A DNA stretch of 64,000 nucleotides from Burkholderiaceae bacterium. Its GTDB lineage: Bacteria; Pseudomonadota; Gammaproteobacteria; Burkholderiales; Burkholderiaceae_C. Below the pieces are notes generated by a model. It did no database searches. It was not told the DNA's origin and was given only the letters and a program-made list of their open reading frames with translations. Location of the stretch: contig JACKLN010000010.1 in the NCBI GenBank assembly GCA_024235855.1, forward strand, positions 62,001 to 126,000, given 5' to 3'. Shown here piece after piece: positions 44,823 through 53,543 of this stretch. How positions within the stretch are numbered: position 1 is the stretch's first letter; each line of letters starts with the position of its first letter. The position numbers and the translations under genes are program-made.

Positions 44823-47621
44823 ATGGACACCCGCAGCACCTGCCCCTACTGCGGCGTCGGCTGCGGCGTCGTCATCGAGAGCGATGGTGCATGCATCACC
44901 GGCGTGCGCGGCGACCCGGAGCACCCGGCCAACTTCGGGCGCCTGTGCAGCAAGGGCGCCACGCTGCACCTGACGGCCGCGCCCGAGATCACCCGCCAGG
45001 CCCGGCTGCTGCAGCCGATGCAGCGCCTGACACGCGATGCCGACCCGGTGCCACTGGCCTGGGACGGGGCGCTGGACCTGGCCGCCGACCGCATCGCCGG
45101 CGTGGTGCAGGCCCACGGCGCCGACGCGGTGGGCGTCTACGTCTCGGGCCAGCTGCTCACCGAGGACTACTTCGTCTTCAACAAGCTGGTGCGCGGCCTG
45201 CTGGGCAGCAACCAGATCGACAGCAACTCCCGCCTGTGCATGAGCAGCGCCGTGGCCGGCTACAAGGCCACGCTGGGCGCGGATGCGCCGCCGGCCTGCT
45301 ACGACGATCTCGCGCACGCGAACACCGTCTTCATCGCCGGCAGCAACACCGCCTGGGCCCACCCGATCCTGATGCGCCGGCTGGAGGATGCCAAGCGCGC
45401 CAACCCGGCGCAGAAGTGGATCGTCGCCGACCCGCGCCGCACCGAGACCGCCGCCGTCGCCGACCTGCACCTGCCGCTGCTGCCGGGCACCGACGTGGCG
45501 CTGTTCCACGGCCTGCTGCACCTGCTGCTGTGGGAGGGGCTGACCGACGCCGCCTTCATCGCCGCCCACACCACCGGCTTCGACGCGCTGCGTGACCGCG
45601 TGCGCGAGTTCACGCCCAAGCACGTGGCGGCGCTGTGCGGCATCCCCGAGACCGACATCGTGCAGGCCGCGCGCTGGTTCGGTGCGAACACGCCCACGCT
45701 GAGCCTGTACTGCCAGGGCCTGAACCAGAGCAGTCACGGCACCGACAAGAACGCCGCGCTGATCAACCTGCACCTGGCCACCGGCCAGATCGGCAAGCCC
45801 GGCGCCGGCCCCTTCAGCTTGACCGGCCAGCCCAATGCGATGGGCGGGCGCGAGGTGGGGGCCATGGCCAACCTGCTGCCCGGCCACCGCAGCCTGGCCA
45901 GCGACGCCGACCGTGCCGAACTGGCGGCGCTGTGGGGCGTGCCGCCGGTGCCTGCCGCGCCCGGCCGCACCGCAGTGGAGATGTTCGAGGCCGCCGCCGA
46001 CGGTGCGGTGAAGCTGCTGTGGATCGCCTGCACCAACCCGGCGCAGAGCCTGCCCGACCAGGCCATGGTCCGCCGGGCGCTGGCGCGCGCCGAGTTCGTG
46101 ATCGTGCAGGAGGCCTTCGCCGACACGGCCACCGCGCGCCGGGCCGACCTGCTGCTGCCCGCGGCCACCTGGGGCGAGAAGGAAGGCACGGTGACCAACA
46201 GCGAACGCCGCATCTCGCGCGTGCGCGCCGCCGTGCCGCCGGCGGGTGAGGCCCGTCCGGACTGGCAGATCGCCCGCGACGTCGGCCGCCGGCTGGAAGC
46301 ACGGCTGGACCCGCGCCGTGCCGACGGCGCCAGCCTGTTCGCCTTCGAGTCCGCCGAACAGGTGTGGCACGAACACCGGGCGACGACCGTGGGCCGCGAC
46401 CTGGACATCGGCGGGCTGGACTGGGGGATGCTGGACGCCGCGCCGCGCCAGTGGCCGCTGCCCGCGGGGGCGGCCGACGGCCTGGCACGCCTGTACGGGG
46501 ACGGCCGGTTCCCGACACCCGATGGCCGGGCCCGCTTTGCCGCACCGGCCTGGCAGGACGTGGCCCAGCCGCGCGATGCCCGGTTCCCGGTGGCCCTGAC
46601 CACCGGCCGGCTGCGCGACCAGTGGCACGGCATGAGCCGTACCGGCCTGCTCGGCCGCCTGAACGACCACGCGCCGGCACCTGCGCTGGCCGTGCACCCG
46701 CAGGAACTCGACCGCCGCGGCTGGCGCGCCGGCGACCTGGTGCGCGTGCGCTCACGCCACGGCGAGGCTGTGCTGCCGGTGCAGCCCAGCGCCACCGTGC
46801 GCCCAGCCCAGGCCAGCGTGCCCATGCACTGGGGCGAAGAGTTCGTCGGTGGCCAGACCGCCGACGGCCGGCCGCTGACCGGGGTCAACGCCCTGGCCAG
46901 CCCGGCGCGCTGCCCGCAGTCCGAGCAGCCGGAACTCAAGCACGTGGCGGTGCGGGTGGAGCCGGCGAAGCTGCCCTGGCGGCTCACGGCCGCCGCCTGG
47001 CTGCCGGCCGAGGCCGCGGTGGCGGCGCGCGCGACGCTGTCGCGGCACCTGCCGGACTTCGGCTATGCCCAGGCAACGCTGTTCGGGCGCGAGGGCCACG
47101 GCGAGCCGGTGGGTGTGCTGCTGCATGCCGCCGCGTCCGCGTCGGTGGCCGACGAGGTGCTGGCGCGCGTCGAGGCCCTGCTCGGGCTCGATGTGCCGGA
47201 GGTGCTGCGCTACAGCGACCCGCGCCGCGGTCAGCGGCGCCTCGTGCGCTTGGCTGCCGGTGCGCCGGTCACGCTGGCCGGGCTGCTGCTGGCGGGCGAC
47301 GACGCGGCCGCCACCTGGGCGCTGCCGCTGCTGCAGGGCCGCCTGCCTGCGGACGGCCTGGCCCGTGGCCTGTTGAGCGGCAGTGCGCGCGCGCTGTCCG
47401 CAGCCGCGCCCCGCGCGCCACAGGTCTGCAACTGCCTGGACGTGCGCGAGGACCGCATCGTCGACGCGCTTCAGGCCTGCCACGGCAACGATGCCGCCCG
47501 CCTGGCCACGGTGCAGCAGGCGCTGGGCTGCGGCACGCAGTGCGGGTCCTGCGTGCCGGCGCTGCAGGCCCTGGTGCGGCGCACGCCGCCAACGCCCACG
47601 CTTGAGGCGGAGGCGGCATGA
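44823..47621 (+). CDS. nasA: Assimilatory nitrate reductase catalytic subunit NasA
   Basis: 932 residues, cytoplasmic (no Tat signal). The N-terminal [4Fe-4S] site is C-x2-C-x3-C-x27-C (CPYCGVGC to GRLCSKG). The molybdopterin-binding body includes SNSRLCMSSAVAGYKATLG, with Cys as the probable Mo ligand, and GSNTAWAHPILMRR. The C-terminal domain of about 60 residues is a BFD-like [2Fe-2S] module (VCNCLDVREDRIVDAL to LGCGTQCGSCVPAL). It reduces nitrate to nitrite for NirBD. Its stop overlaps the next ATG as ATGA. Confidence 0.95.
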   Translation: MDTRSTCPYCGVGCGVVIESDGACITGVRGDPEHPANFGRLCSKGATLHLTAAPEITRQARLLQPMQRLTRDADPVPLAWDGALDLAADRIAGVVQAHGADAVGVYVSGQLLTEDYFVFNKLVRGLLGSNQIDSNSRLCMSSAVAGYKATLGADAPPACYDDLAHANTVFIAGSNTAWAHPILMRRLEDAKRANPAQKWIVADPRRTETAAVADLHLPLLPGTDVALFHGLLHLLLWEGLTDAAFIAAHTTGFDALRDRVREFTPKHVAALCGIPETDIVQAARWFGANTPTLSLYCQGLNQSSHGTDKNAALINLHLATGQIGKPGAGPFSLTGQPNAMGGREVGAMANLLPGHRSLASDADRAELAALWGVPPVPAAPGRTAVEMFEAAADGAVKLLWIACTNPAQSLPDQAMVRRALARAEFVIVQEAFADTATARRADLLLPAATWGEKEGTVTNSERRISRVRAAVPPAGEARPDWQIARDVGRRLEARLDPRRADGASLFAFESAEQVWHEHRATTVGRDLDIGGLDWGMLDAAPRQWPLPAGAADGLARLYGDGRFPTPDGRARFAAPAWQDVAQPRDARFPVALTTGRLRDQWHGMSRTGLLGRLNDHAPAPALAVHPQELDRRGWRAGDLVRVRSRHGEAVLPVQPSATVRPAQASVPMHWGEEFVGGQTADGRPLTGVNALASPARCPQSEQPELKHVAVRVEPAKLPWRLTAAAWLPAEAAVAARATLSRHLPDFGYAQATLFGREGHGEPVGVLLHAAASASVADEVLARVEALLGLDVPEVLRYSDPRRGQRRLVRLAAGAPVTLAGLLLAGDDAAATWALPLLQGRLPADGLARGLLSGSARALSAAAPRAPQVCNCLDVREDRIVDALQACHGNDAARLATVQQALGCGTQCGSCVPALQALVRRTPPTPTLEAEAA

Positions 47622-48439
47622 CGGTCACGCTCCACCCCGTGACCCTGATCGGCGCCGGCCCCGGCGACCCGGACCTGCTGACCGTGCAAGCCGTCAAGGC
47701 CCTGCGCCGGGCCACCGTGGCGTTGGTGGACGACCTCGTCGATCCCGGCGTGCTGCGCTACCTGCGCCACAGCGCGCGGGTGATCCCGGTGGGCAAGCGC
47801 GGTGGCTGCCGCTCCACGCCGCAGGCCTTCATCGAGCGGCTGCTGATCGCCGAGGCCCGGCGCGGCGAGCGCGTCGTTCGGCTCAAGGGCGGCGACCCGT
47901 TCGTCTTCGGCCGCGGCGGCGAGGAGGTCGATGCGTTGCGCGCGGGCGGCCTCGAAGTCGAGGTGATCTCCGGCCTGACCGCCGGCATCGCCGGGCCGGC
48001 GGCGGTGGGCATCCCGGTCACCGACCGTCGCCACGCGCCGGGCGTGGCGCTGGTCACCGGCCACCTGAAGGACGACGGCCACGGCCCGGACTGGGCAGCA
48101 CTGGCGCGCAGCGGATTGACCCTGGTGGTCTACATGGGCGTGGCGAGGGCCGACGCCGTGGTCCAGTCCTTGACGGAGGGTGGCCTGGCCGTCGACACGC
48201 CGGCGGCCGTGGTCAGCGCGGCACACACGCCTCGGCAGACGGCCCGGCGCTGCACGCTCGGCACGCTGTGCGCCACGGTCGAGGCCGAGGCGCTGGTCAG
48301 CCCGGCGTTGCTGGTCATCGGCAGCGTGGCCGACCTGGCCGACCTCAGCCTTTGCCCGCCGGCTCGGAAGCCTGACGCAGGCCCAGCTGCGCCTCCAGTT
48401 CGGCAATCCGCGCCCGCGCGTCGTTGCCTTCGGGGATAG
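47618..48439 (+). CDS. cobA: Uroporphyrinogen-III C-methyltransferase (siroheme synthesis)
   Basis: 273 residues. SUMT motifs: VTLIGAGPGDPDLLTVQAVKAL (start), VVRLKGGDPFVFGRGGEE (catalytic glycine-rich loop) and GLTLVVYMGV. It lacks the N-terminal CysG dehydrogenase/chelatase domain, so only precorrin-2 formation is encoded. It provides siroheme precursor for NirB, explaining its place at the operon end. The normal fold ends near LLVIGSVADLADLS; the last about 30 residues are Pro/Arg-rich and overlap the convergent enoyl-CoA hydratase-type gene by 95 bases, so this tail may be an extension from a lost stop codon. Confidence 0.93.
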   Translation: MTVTLHPVTLIGAGPGDPDLLTVQAVKALRRATVALVDDLVDPGVLRYLRHSARVIPVGKRGGCRSTPQAFIERLLIAEARRGERVVRLKGGDPFVFGRGGEEVDALRAGGLEVEVISGLTAGIAGPAAVGIPVTDRRHAPGVALVTGHLKDDGHGPDWAALARSGLTLVVYMGVARADAVVQSLTEGGLAVDTPAAVVSAAHTPRQTARRCTLGTLCATVEAEALVSPALLVIGSVADLADLSLCPPARKPDAGPAAPPVRQSAPARRCLRG

Positions 48440-49313
48440 GCTGGCCGCTGTCGCGCCATTCGACGGCGGCCTTGAAGCCGTTGGCCTGGGCGAAGCGCCG
48501 GAACCACAGGCCTTCCGGGTTGTGGCGCGTCACCCCGTCGAACAGCGTGGCGAACATCTGCGTCTGCTCCAGCCCCATGGTCAGCAGCGCCTGGTTGACC
48601 ACCAGCTTGTGCATGGCGAGGTGCGAGCGCGGCACGCCGGCGATGCGCGCGGCCAGCTTCAGCGTTTCGGCTTCGAGACCCGCCGCCGGCACGGCCCGGT
48701 TGGCCAGGCCCCAGTCTGCGGCGGTGCGGCCGTCGATCAGGTCGCCGGTGAACATCAGCTGCTTGGCGCGGGCCGGGCCCAGGCGGTAGGTCCACATGGC
48801 GGTGGTCGGGCAGCCCCAGACGCGGGTGGGCATGTAGCCGATCTTCGCGTCCTCGGCCATCACCAGCAGGTCGCAGCACAGCGCGATGTCGCTGCCGCCG
48901 GCCACCGCGTGGCCGTGCACCATGGCGATGGTGGGCTTGCGGCACCGCCACAGGGCCATGAAGTCCTCGGTGTAGCCCTTCATCGCCGCGTAGTCGTCCA
49001 TGGCGTCGAAGGGGTAGGCCTCCTGCTGGCAGGGGTGGGCCGTGCGGCCGGAGCCGAAGTCCACCAGGTCGTAGCCGGCACAGAAGCTGCGCCCGGCGCC
49101 GTCGAGCACGACCACGTGCGTGGTCTCGTCGGCCTCGGCCCAGGCCACGGCGGCGCGGATCTCGGCCGGCATGCCTTCGGAGATGGCATTCAGGCGCTCG
49201 GGCCGGTTGAGCGTGAGGCGCAGGATGCGCGGGTTCGTGGGTTCCCGGCCGATGGCCAGGGTGCCGAAGGCGGGCAGGGCGGCAGGTGGGGTCGTATCGG
49301 TCGGGACGGGCAT
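48345..49313 (-). CDS. Enoyl-CoA hydratase/isomerase-family (crotonase) protein
   Basis: 322 residues, longer than the usual 260. Crotonase signs are LTLNRPERLNAISEGMPAEI, VVLDGAGRSFCAGYDLVDFG (first oxyanion-hole loop) and MVHGHAVAGGSDIALCCDLLVMAED (second loop). The usual catalytic glutamates are not obvious: YMPTRVWGCPTTA replaces the GxxPE/GG pattern, so the exact reaction is open. The C-terminal about 60 residues, with NPEGLWFRRFAQANGFKAAVEWRD, are extra. It is convergent with and overlaps the methyltransferase gene by 95 bases. Its 5' end faces a large palindrome at 49339-49362. Confidence 0.8.
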   Translation of the reverse strand: MPVPTDTTPPAALPAFGTLAIGREPTNPRILRLTLNRPERLNAISEGMPAEIRAAVAWAEADETTHVVVLDGAGRSFCAGYDLVDFGSGRTAHPCQQEAYPFDAMDDYAAMKGYTEDFMALWRCRKPTIAMVHGHAVAGGSDIALCCDLLVMAEDAKIGYMPTRVWGCPTTAMWTYRLGPARAKQLMFTGDLIDGRTAADWGLANRAVPAAGLEAETLKLAARIAGVPRSHLAMHKLVVNQALLTMGLEQTQMFATLFDGVTRHNPEGLWFRRFAQANGFKAAVEWRDSGQPIPEGNDARARIAELEAQLGLRQASEPAGKG

Positions 49314-49338
49314 CGGGAAACCTTGGTTTACATCGGCG

Positions 49339-49362
49339 CCTGTCGTCCACGTGGCGGACAGG
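49339..49362. promoter_or_regulatory. 24-base imperfect palindrome between divergent genes
   Basis: CCTGTC, two bases, CCACGTGG, two bases, GACAGG: 20 of 24 positions are symmetric. It lies 26 bases from the crotonase-type start and 39 from the FecR-type start, exactly in the divergent promoter region, so a dimeric or tetrameric regulator site is plausible. Confidence 0.45.
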
Positions 49363-49400
49363 CTCGTTGATGGTGCATGCTGAGCACACCTCGAGGGCGC

Positions 49401-50996
49401 ATGGCCATCATTCCATCCCTGAAGCCCCCCCTGGCCCGCTGGTTGGCCGGGCTTTCCCTGGTGCTGGCGCTGCCGGTGGAGGCCGGAGAGGCCTTCGACC
49501 CCGGCCGGGTCGGCCGCATCGTCGACGTGCAGGGCGACGTGGCGCTGTACGACGAGCAGTACGGCGAGTGGTCCGACGCGCAGCGCAACCGGCCGGTGGT
49601 GGCCGGCGACCGGCTGGTGCTGCAGCGCAGTGCGCGGGCGGAGGTGCGGGTCGGCGACACCGTGCTGCTGCTTGGCCAGGGCGCCGACGTGGCCATCGAC
49701 GCGCTGGACGACGACCGCCTGCGGCTGACCCTGTACGACGGCAGCCTGGCCCTGCGCCTGGCCAGCCGGGATGCGGCGGAGGGCACCGAGGTCCGCACGC
49801 TGGCGGCCCTGGTGCGCCCGCAGCGGGCCGGCCGTTACCGCATCGACCAGGACGAGTCCTCGACCTTCGCCGCGGTGTGGCGTGGCGCGCTGGAGGTGTC
49901 GGGCCACGGGCACCTGCTGCTGGTGGGCGCCGGTGAGCGCTACGAGGTCTGGCGCGACGAGCGCCGGGGCGACACGGCACGCAGCCGCGTGGCCCGCATG
50001 CCGCAGGACCGCTTTGCGGCCTGGGCCGACGACCGCTTCGACGACGAGGACCGCCGGGAGGCGCGCTACCGGGACCGCTACCCCGGCCCGGCGGGCATTC
50101 CCGGCATCGACGATCTCGCGGCGCATGGGCGCTGGGACGCCCACCCCGAGTACGGCAGCGTGTGGGTGCCGTACGGCGTGTCGGCCAGCTGGGCGCCGTT
50201 CAGCGATGGCCGCTGGGTCTGGATGCGCCCCTGGGGCTGGACCTGGGTGGATGCGCAGCCCTGGGCCTTCGCGACCAGCCACTACGGGCGCTGGGTGCAG
50301 TGGCGCAGCCGCTGGGTCTGGTGGCCCGGCCCGCGCCACGTGCGCCCGGTCTTCTCGCCGGCCGTGGTGGCCTGGGTCGGCAGCTCGCATTTCAGCGTGG
50401 GCATCGAGATCGGCAGCCGGCCGCCGTCGGCCTGGGTGCCGCTGCAACCCTGGCAGCCCTATGTGCCCATCGTCGCGCCGCGGCCGCCGAAGCCACCGCA
50501 CCACCATGTGCGGCCACCGCCACGGCGGCTGCCGCCGCCGTCCGAGCCCATCTCGCGGTTCGTGGACGGGCGTGGCGGCGGGGTGTCGGTGGGCACGCAG
50601 CCTGGCCGTCCGATGGCCCCCGGTTCGGTGCGCTACGGCAGTGACGGTCTGCCCACCCAGGTGCAGGTGGCGCCGGCTGCCGCCGCGGTGCCGGAGGTGC
50701 CGCGGCCGCCCAAGGCCGACGCGCCCCCGCGGCCGCCAAGGGGCGACACGCCGCCACCGCGCCCGCCGACCCGTGCGCCCCTGCCTTCCGAGCGACCAGG
50801 CACGCGCGCGGACCGGCCCGCGCCCCCCGCGGCCGCGCCGGTGAGGGTGGAGTCGGACGCACCCCGCCCCGCGCCTTTCAGCGCACCGCCGCGTGCAGAG
50901 CCGCCGCGGCCCGCCCCGGCGGCGGCGCGTGAACAGAAGCCGGCACGCGACGAGCGGGACGACCGTTCGCCCCGCGGCGCCGAGCGGGTGAAGTGA
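49401..50996 (+). CDS. Secreted FecR-like / DUF6600-type protein with proline-rich C-terminus
   Basis: 531 residues from the ATG at 49401 (GAGGGCGC upstream); an ATG at 49377 adds eight residues. A signal peptide (about 8-27) ends LPVEAGEAF. A FecR-like strand-rich part follows (about 30-165: GRIVDVQGDVALYDEQYGEW, DTVLLLGQGADVAIDAL). A Trp-rich block (about 225-340) reads YGSVWVPYGVSASWAPFSDG and WMRPWGWTWVDAQPW, the hallmark of DUF6600. The last 160 residues are Pro/Arg/Ala-rich and low in complexity. It is exported to the periplasm; function unknown. Its stop abuts the stop of tesA (TGATCA). Confidence 0.78.
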   Translation: MAIIPSLKPPLARWLAGLSLVLALPVEAGEAFDPGRVGRIVDVQGDVALYDEQYGEWSDAQRNRPVVAGDRLVLQRSARAEVRVGDTVLLLGQGADVAIDALDDDRLRLTLYDGSLALRLASRDAAEGTEVRTLAALVRPQRAGRYRIDQDESSTFAAVWRGALEVSGHGHLLLVGAGERYEVWRDERRGDTARSRVARMPQDRFAAWADDRFDDEDRREARYRDRYPGPAGIPGIDDLAAHGRWDAHPEYGSVWVPYGVSASWAPFSDGRWVWMRPWGWTWVDAQPWAFATSHYGRWVQWRSRWVWWPGPRHVRPVFSPAVVAWVGSSHFSVGIEIGSRPPSAWVPLQPWQPYVPIVAPRPPKPPHHHVRPPPRRLPPPSEPISRFVDGRGGGVSVGTQPGRPMAPGSVRYGSDGLPTQVQVAPAAAAVPEVPRPPKADAPPRPPRGDTPPPRPPTRAPLPSERPGTRADRPAPPAAAPVRVESDAPRPAPFSAPPRAEPPRPAPAAAREQKPARDERDDRSPRGAERVK

Positions 50997-51653
50997 TCAG
51001 GCGGCCAGCATCGGCCTGAGCGCCGGCCAGACGTTGTCCAGGATGCGCGGGTGGGCCTCGGCCGTCGGGTGGATGCGGTCGGGCTGGAACAGCCGGTCCG
51101 CGTCGGGCCCGTCGGCCACGCCGGCGAGCAGGAAGGGCACCAGCACCGCCTGCTCCTCGCGCGCCACGGTGCCGAACACGGCGGCGAAGTCATCGGCGTA
51201 GCGCTTGCCGTAGTTCGGCGGCACCTGCATGCCGGTGATCAGCACGCGTGCGCCTGCGGCCTTGGCGGCACGCGTCATCGTGCGCAGGTTGTCGGCCGTC
51301 ATCTTCAGCGGCAGGCCGCGCAGCGCGTCGTTGCCGCCGAGTTCGATGATCACGTGCGTGGGCCGGTGCTGCTTCAGCAGCGCCGGCAGGCGCGAGCGGC
51401 CGCCGGAGGTGGTGTCGCCGCTGATGCTGGCGTTGACCACCTGCACGCCCGGCATCTGCGCCTGCAGCCGCTGCTGCAGCAGCGCCACCCAGCCGGTACC
51501 GCGCGGCAGGCCGTACTCGGCCGACAGGCTGTCGCCCACCACCAGCACCACGGCGCCTGCTGGCGTGGCGGCACGAGACCCCGCGGCAGCGGCGGCAAGA
51601 ACGATGACGCTACAGTGCGCCAGTCCCCAACACAGCAGGGTGCGGCGCGTCAT
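50997..51653 (-). CDS. tesA: GDSL-family arylesterase/lysophospholipase TesA
   Basis: 218 residues from the ATG at 51653; a GTG at 51662 has a better-spaced GAGG, and an ATG at 51677 is also in frame. A signal peptide (about 1-28) ends GSRAA. SGNH blocks: VVLVVGDSLSAEYGL (block I, catalytic Ser in GDS), NASISGDTTSGG (block II), VIIELGGNDALRG (block III) and DRIHPTAEAH (block V with catalytic Asp and His). It hydrolyses acyl esters or thioesters in the periplasm. It is divergent from the ABC ATPase gene with only 22 bases between starts, the classic tesA/ybbA pair. Confidence 0.93.
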   Translation of the reverse strand: MTRRTLLCWGLAHCSVIVLAAAAAGSRAATPAGAVVLVVGDSLSAEYGLPRGTGWVALLQQRLQAQMPGVQVVNASISGDTTSGGRSRLPALLKQHRPTHVIIELGGNDALRGLPLKMTADNLRTMTRAAKAAGARVLITGMQVPPNYGKRYADDFAAVFGTVAREEQAVLVPFLLAGVADGPDADRLFQPDRIHPTAEAHPRILDNVWPALRPMLAA

Positions 51654-51675
51654 GCGCGGCACGGTGCCTCTTTGC

Positions 51676-52347
51676 ATGTCTGATCCCATCATCGAAGTCC
51701 AGGGCGTTCGCAAGGAAGTCAGCGACGCCACGGGGACGTTGACCATACTGCACGACATTGGTTTCACGCTCGCTGCACGCGAGTCGGCCGCCATCGTCGG
51801 GGCCTCGGGGTCGGGCAAGAGCACGTTGCTGGGCATCCTGGCCGGGCTGGACGTGCCGACATCGGGGCGCGTCCTGCTGGCCGGCACTGACCTGTTCGCG
51901 CTCGACGAGGATGCTCGCGCCGACGTGCGCGCCCGACAGCTCGGCTTCGTGTTCCAGAGCTTCCAGCTGCTGGGCAACCTGACGGCGCTGGAGAACGTGA
52001 TGCTGCCGCTGGAACTGGCCGGCCACTCGGACGCGCGTCGCCAGGCCACGGAAATGCTGCAGCGCGTGGGCCTGGGCGAACGGCTGGGACACTACCCGAA
52101 ACTGCTCTCGGGGGGCGAACAGCAGCGGGTGGCGCTGGCGCGGGCCTTCGTGATGCGCCCGGCCGTGCTGCTGGCCGACGAGCCCACCGGCAGCCTGGAC
52201 TTCGCCACCGGCGAGACGGTGATGGACCTGATGTTCGAACTCAACCGCGAGGCCGGCACCACGCTGGTGCTGGTGACGCATGACCGCGGCATCGCGGCGC
52301 GCTGCGACCGGCAGTTGCGCATCGAGGCCGGGCGCTTGCTGCCATGA
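51676..52347 (+). CDS. ybbA: ABC transporter ATPase of the LolD/YbbA group
   Basis: 223 residues. Walker A is GASGSGKSTLLGILAGLD, signature LSGGEQQRVALARAF, Walker B VLLADEPTGSLD, switch VLVTHD. The FQLLGNLTALENVMLPLEL segment is typical of the LolD/MacB/YbbA group. In E. coli ybbA is followed by the permease ybbP; here no permease gene follows, only a small lipoprotein, so the partner is unknown. It overlaps the next gene by four bases (ATGA). Confidence 0.9.
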   Translation: MSDPIIEVQGVRKEVSDATGTLTILHDIGFTLAARESAAIVGASGSGKSTLLGILAGLDVPTSGRVLLAGTDLFALDEDARADVRARQLGFVFQSFQLLGNLTALENVMLPLELAGHSDARRQATEMLQRVGLGERLGHYPKLLSGGEQQRVALARAFVMRPAVLLADEPTGSLDFATGETVMDLMFELNREAGTTLVLVTHDRGIAARCDRQLRIEAGRLLP

Positions 52348-52682
52348 CCGAGGTGGTGCACGGCATGCGCAGGGTGGCGGGCTGGGCCGCGCTGGCGGTG
52401 GCCGTCGGACTGGCCGGCTGCGTGGCGCCGCCTGCAAGTGCCCCAGCGCGGTGTGCGACCAAGGTCGTTCAGTTGCTGGACCCGGTGCCCTTGTTCACCG
52501 GCCCGCACGCCGATGCGGCGCTGGACCGCGGGCTGCCCAAGGGGCAGCGCCTGCAGTTGTGCGGTGCGCAGGGCACGCGGCAGCAGGTGCTGCTGCCGCG
52601 GGCCGGGCAGCGCTGTGCCGGGCCGCAGGGCTGCGCGTCCGGCTGGATCCCGCGCTCGGCACGCACGGGGGCGGCACCGTAG
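52344..52682 (+). CDS. Small SH3-like lipoprotein, function unknown
   Basis: 112 residues starting inside the end of ybbA (ATGA). A lipoprotein signal is clear: MRRVAGWAALAVAVGLAGC, lipobox LAGC with Cys at 26. The mature part is about 86 residues with further Cys residues (LCGAQ, RCAGPQGCASGW) that may form disulfides. DPVPLFTGPHADAALDRGLPKGQRLQLC recalls a short SH3-like strand pattern, but this is a guess. It is anchored in a membrane and probably cotranscribed with ybbA. Confidence 0.65.
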   Translation: MTEVVHGMRRVAGWAALAVAVGLAGCVAPPASAPARCATKVVQLLDPVPLFTGPHADAALDRGLPKGQRLQLCGAQGTRQQVLLPRAGQRCAGPQGCASGWIPRSARTGAAP

Positions 52683-52709
52683 CCGGCCTCCCGGCAGTGG
52701 CCTGGACCC

Positions 52710-53507
52710 TTACTGGGCGAACTTGTAGTCGGTCTTCGCCTTGGCCCGCAGTTCCTCCTGGAACTGCTGCATCTGCTGCTGCTCCAGGCGCTGCTTGAGC
52801 TGGACCTTCACGTCGTCGAAGGCCGGGAACGGCGCCTCGCGGGTGTCCTCGAGCTTGATGATGTGGAAGCCGAACTGGCTCTTCACCGGCGCTGGCGTCA
52901 TCTCGCCCTTCTTCAGCGCCACCATGGCCTGGCTGAACTCGGGCACGTAGCTGTCGGGCTTGGCGAAGTCCAGGTCGCCGCCGTTGGCGCCGGAGCCGGG
53001 GTCCTTGGAGTGCTGCTTGGCCAGTTCCTCGAAGCTGCCGCCGGCCTTGATCTGGGCGATGAGCTTCTTGGCCTCGTCCTCGCTCTCCACCAGGATGTGG
53101 CGGGCGCGGTATTCCTGGCCGCTGGCGGCGGCCTTGAACTTGTCGTACTCGGCCTGCGCCGCCGCGTCGGTGACGGGGTTGGCCGCCTTGTGGGCCTCGA
53201 AGAGTTCGCGGATCAGGATGCTCTGGCGCGCGATCTCCATCTGGTCCTTGTAGGCCGGTGACTTGGCCAGGCCGCGCTTCTCGGCTTCCTGCACGAAGAT
53301 CTCGCGCAGCACGACCTGGTCGCGTGCCTGCGCTTCGAGTTCCGGGCCGACCTGCTGGCCGGCGCGCTGGGCCTGCTGCAGCAGGGCATCGACGCGCGCC
53401 TTGGGCACGGCCTTGCCGTTGACGATGGCGATGTTCTGCGCCTGCACGAGCAGCGGGGTCAGGGCGACGGCCACGGCCACGCCGCGCACGAGGTGTTGGA
53501 TCTTCAT
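52710..53507 (-). CDS. Periplasmic parvulin-type peptidyl-prolyl cis-trans isomerase
   Basis: 265 residues. A signal peptide (about 1-23) ends LLVQAQN. A SurA-like N-terminal helical part (IAIVNGKAVPKARVDALLQQA) is followed by one parvulin domain (about 130-225): EYRARHILVESEDEAKKLIAQI, GGSFEELAKQHSKDPGSGANGGDL and QFGFHIIKLED. It assists folding of exported proteins. It is the third gene of msrB-bolA-ppi, 36 bases after bolA. Confidence 0.93.
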   Translation of the reverse strand: MKIQHLVRGVAVAVALTPLLVQAQNIAIVNGKAVPKARVDALLQQAQRAGQQVGPELEAQARDQVVLREIFVQEAEKRGLAKSPAYKDQMEIARQSILIRELFEAHKAANPVTDAAAQAEYDKFKAAASGQEYRARHILVESEDEAKKLIAQIKAGGSFEELAKQHSKDPGSGANGGDLDFAKPDSYVPEFSQAMVALKKGEMTPAPVKSQFGFHIIKLEDTREAPFPAFDDVKVQLKQRLEQQQMQQFQEELRAKAKTDYKFAQ

Positions 53508-53543
53508 GGCGAAGGGAGGGGTAGGGGTGGATCAGGGGGCGCG

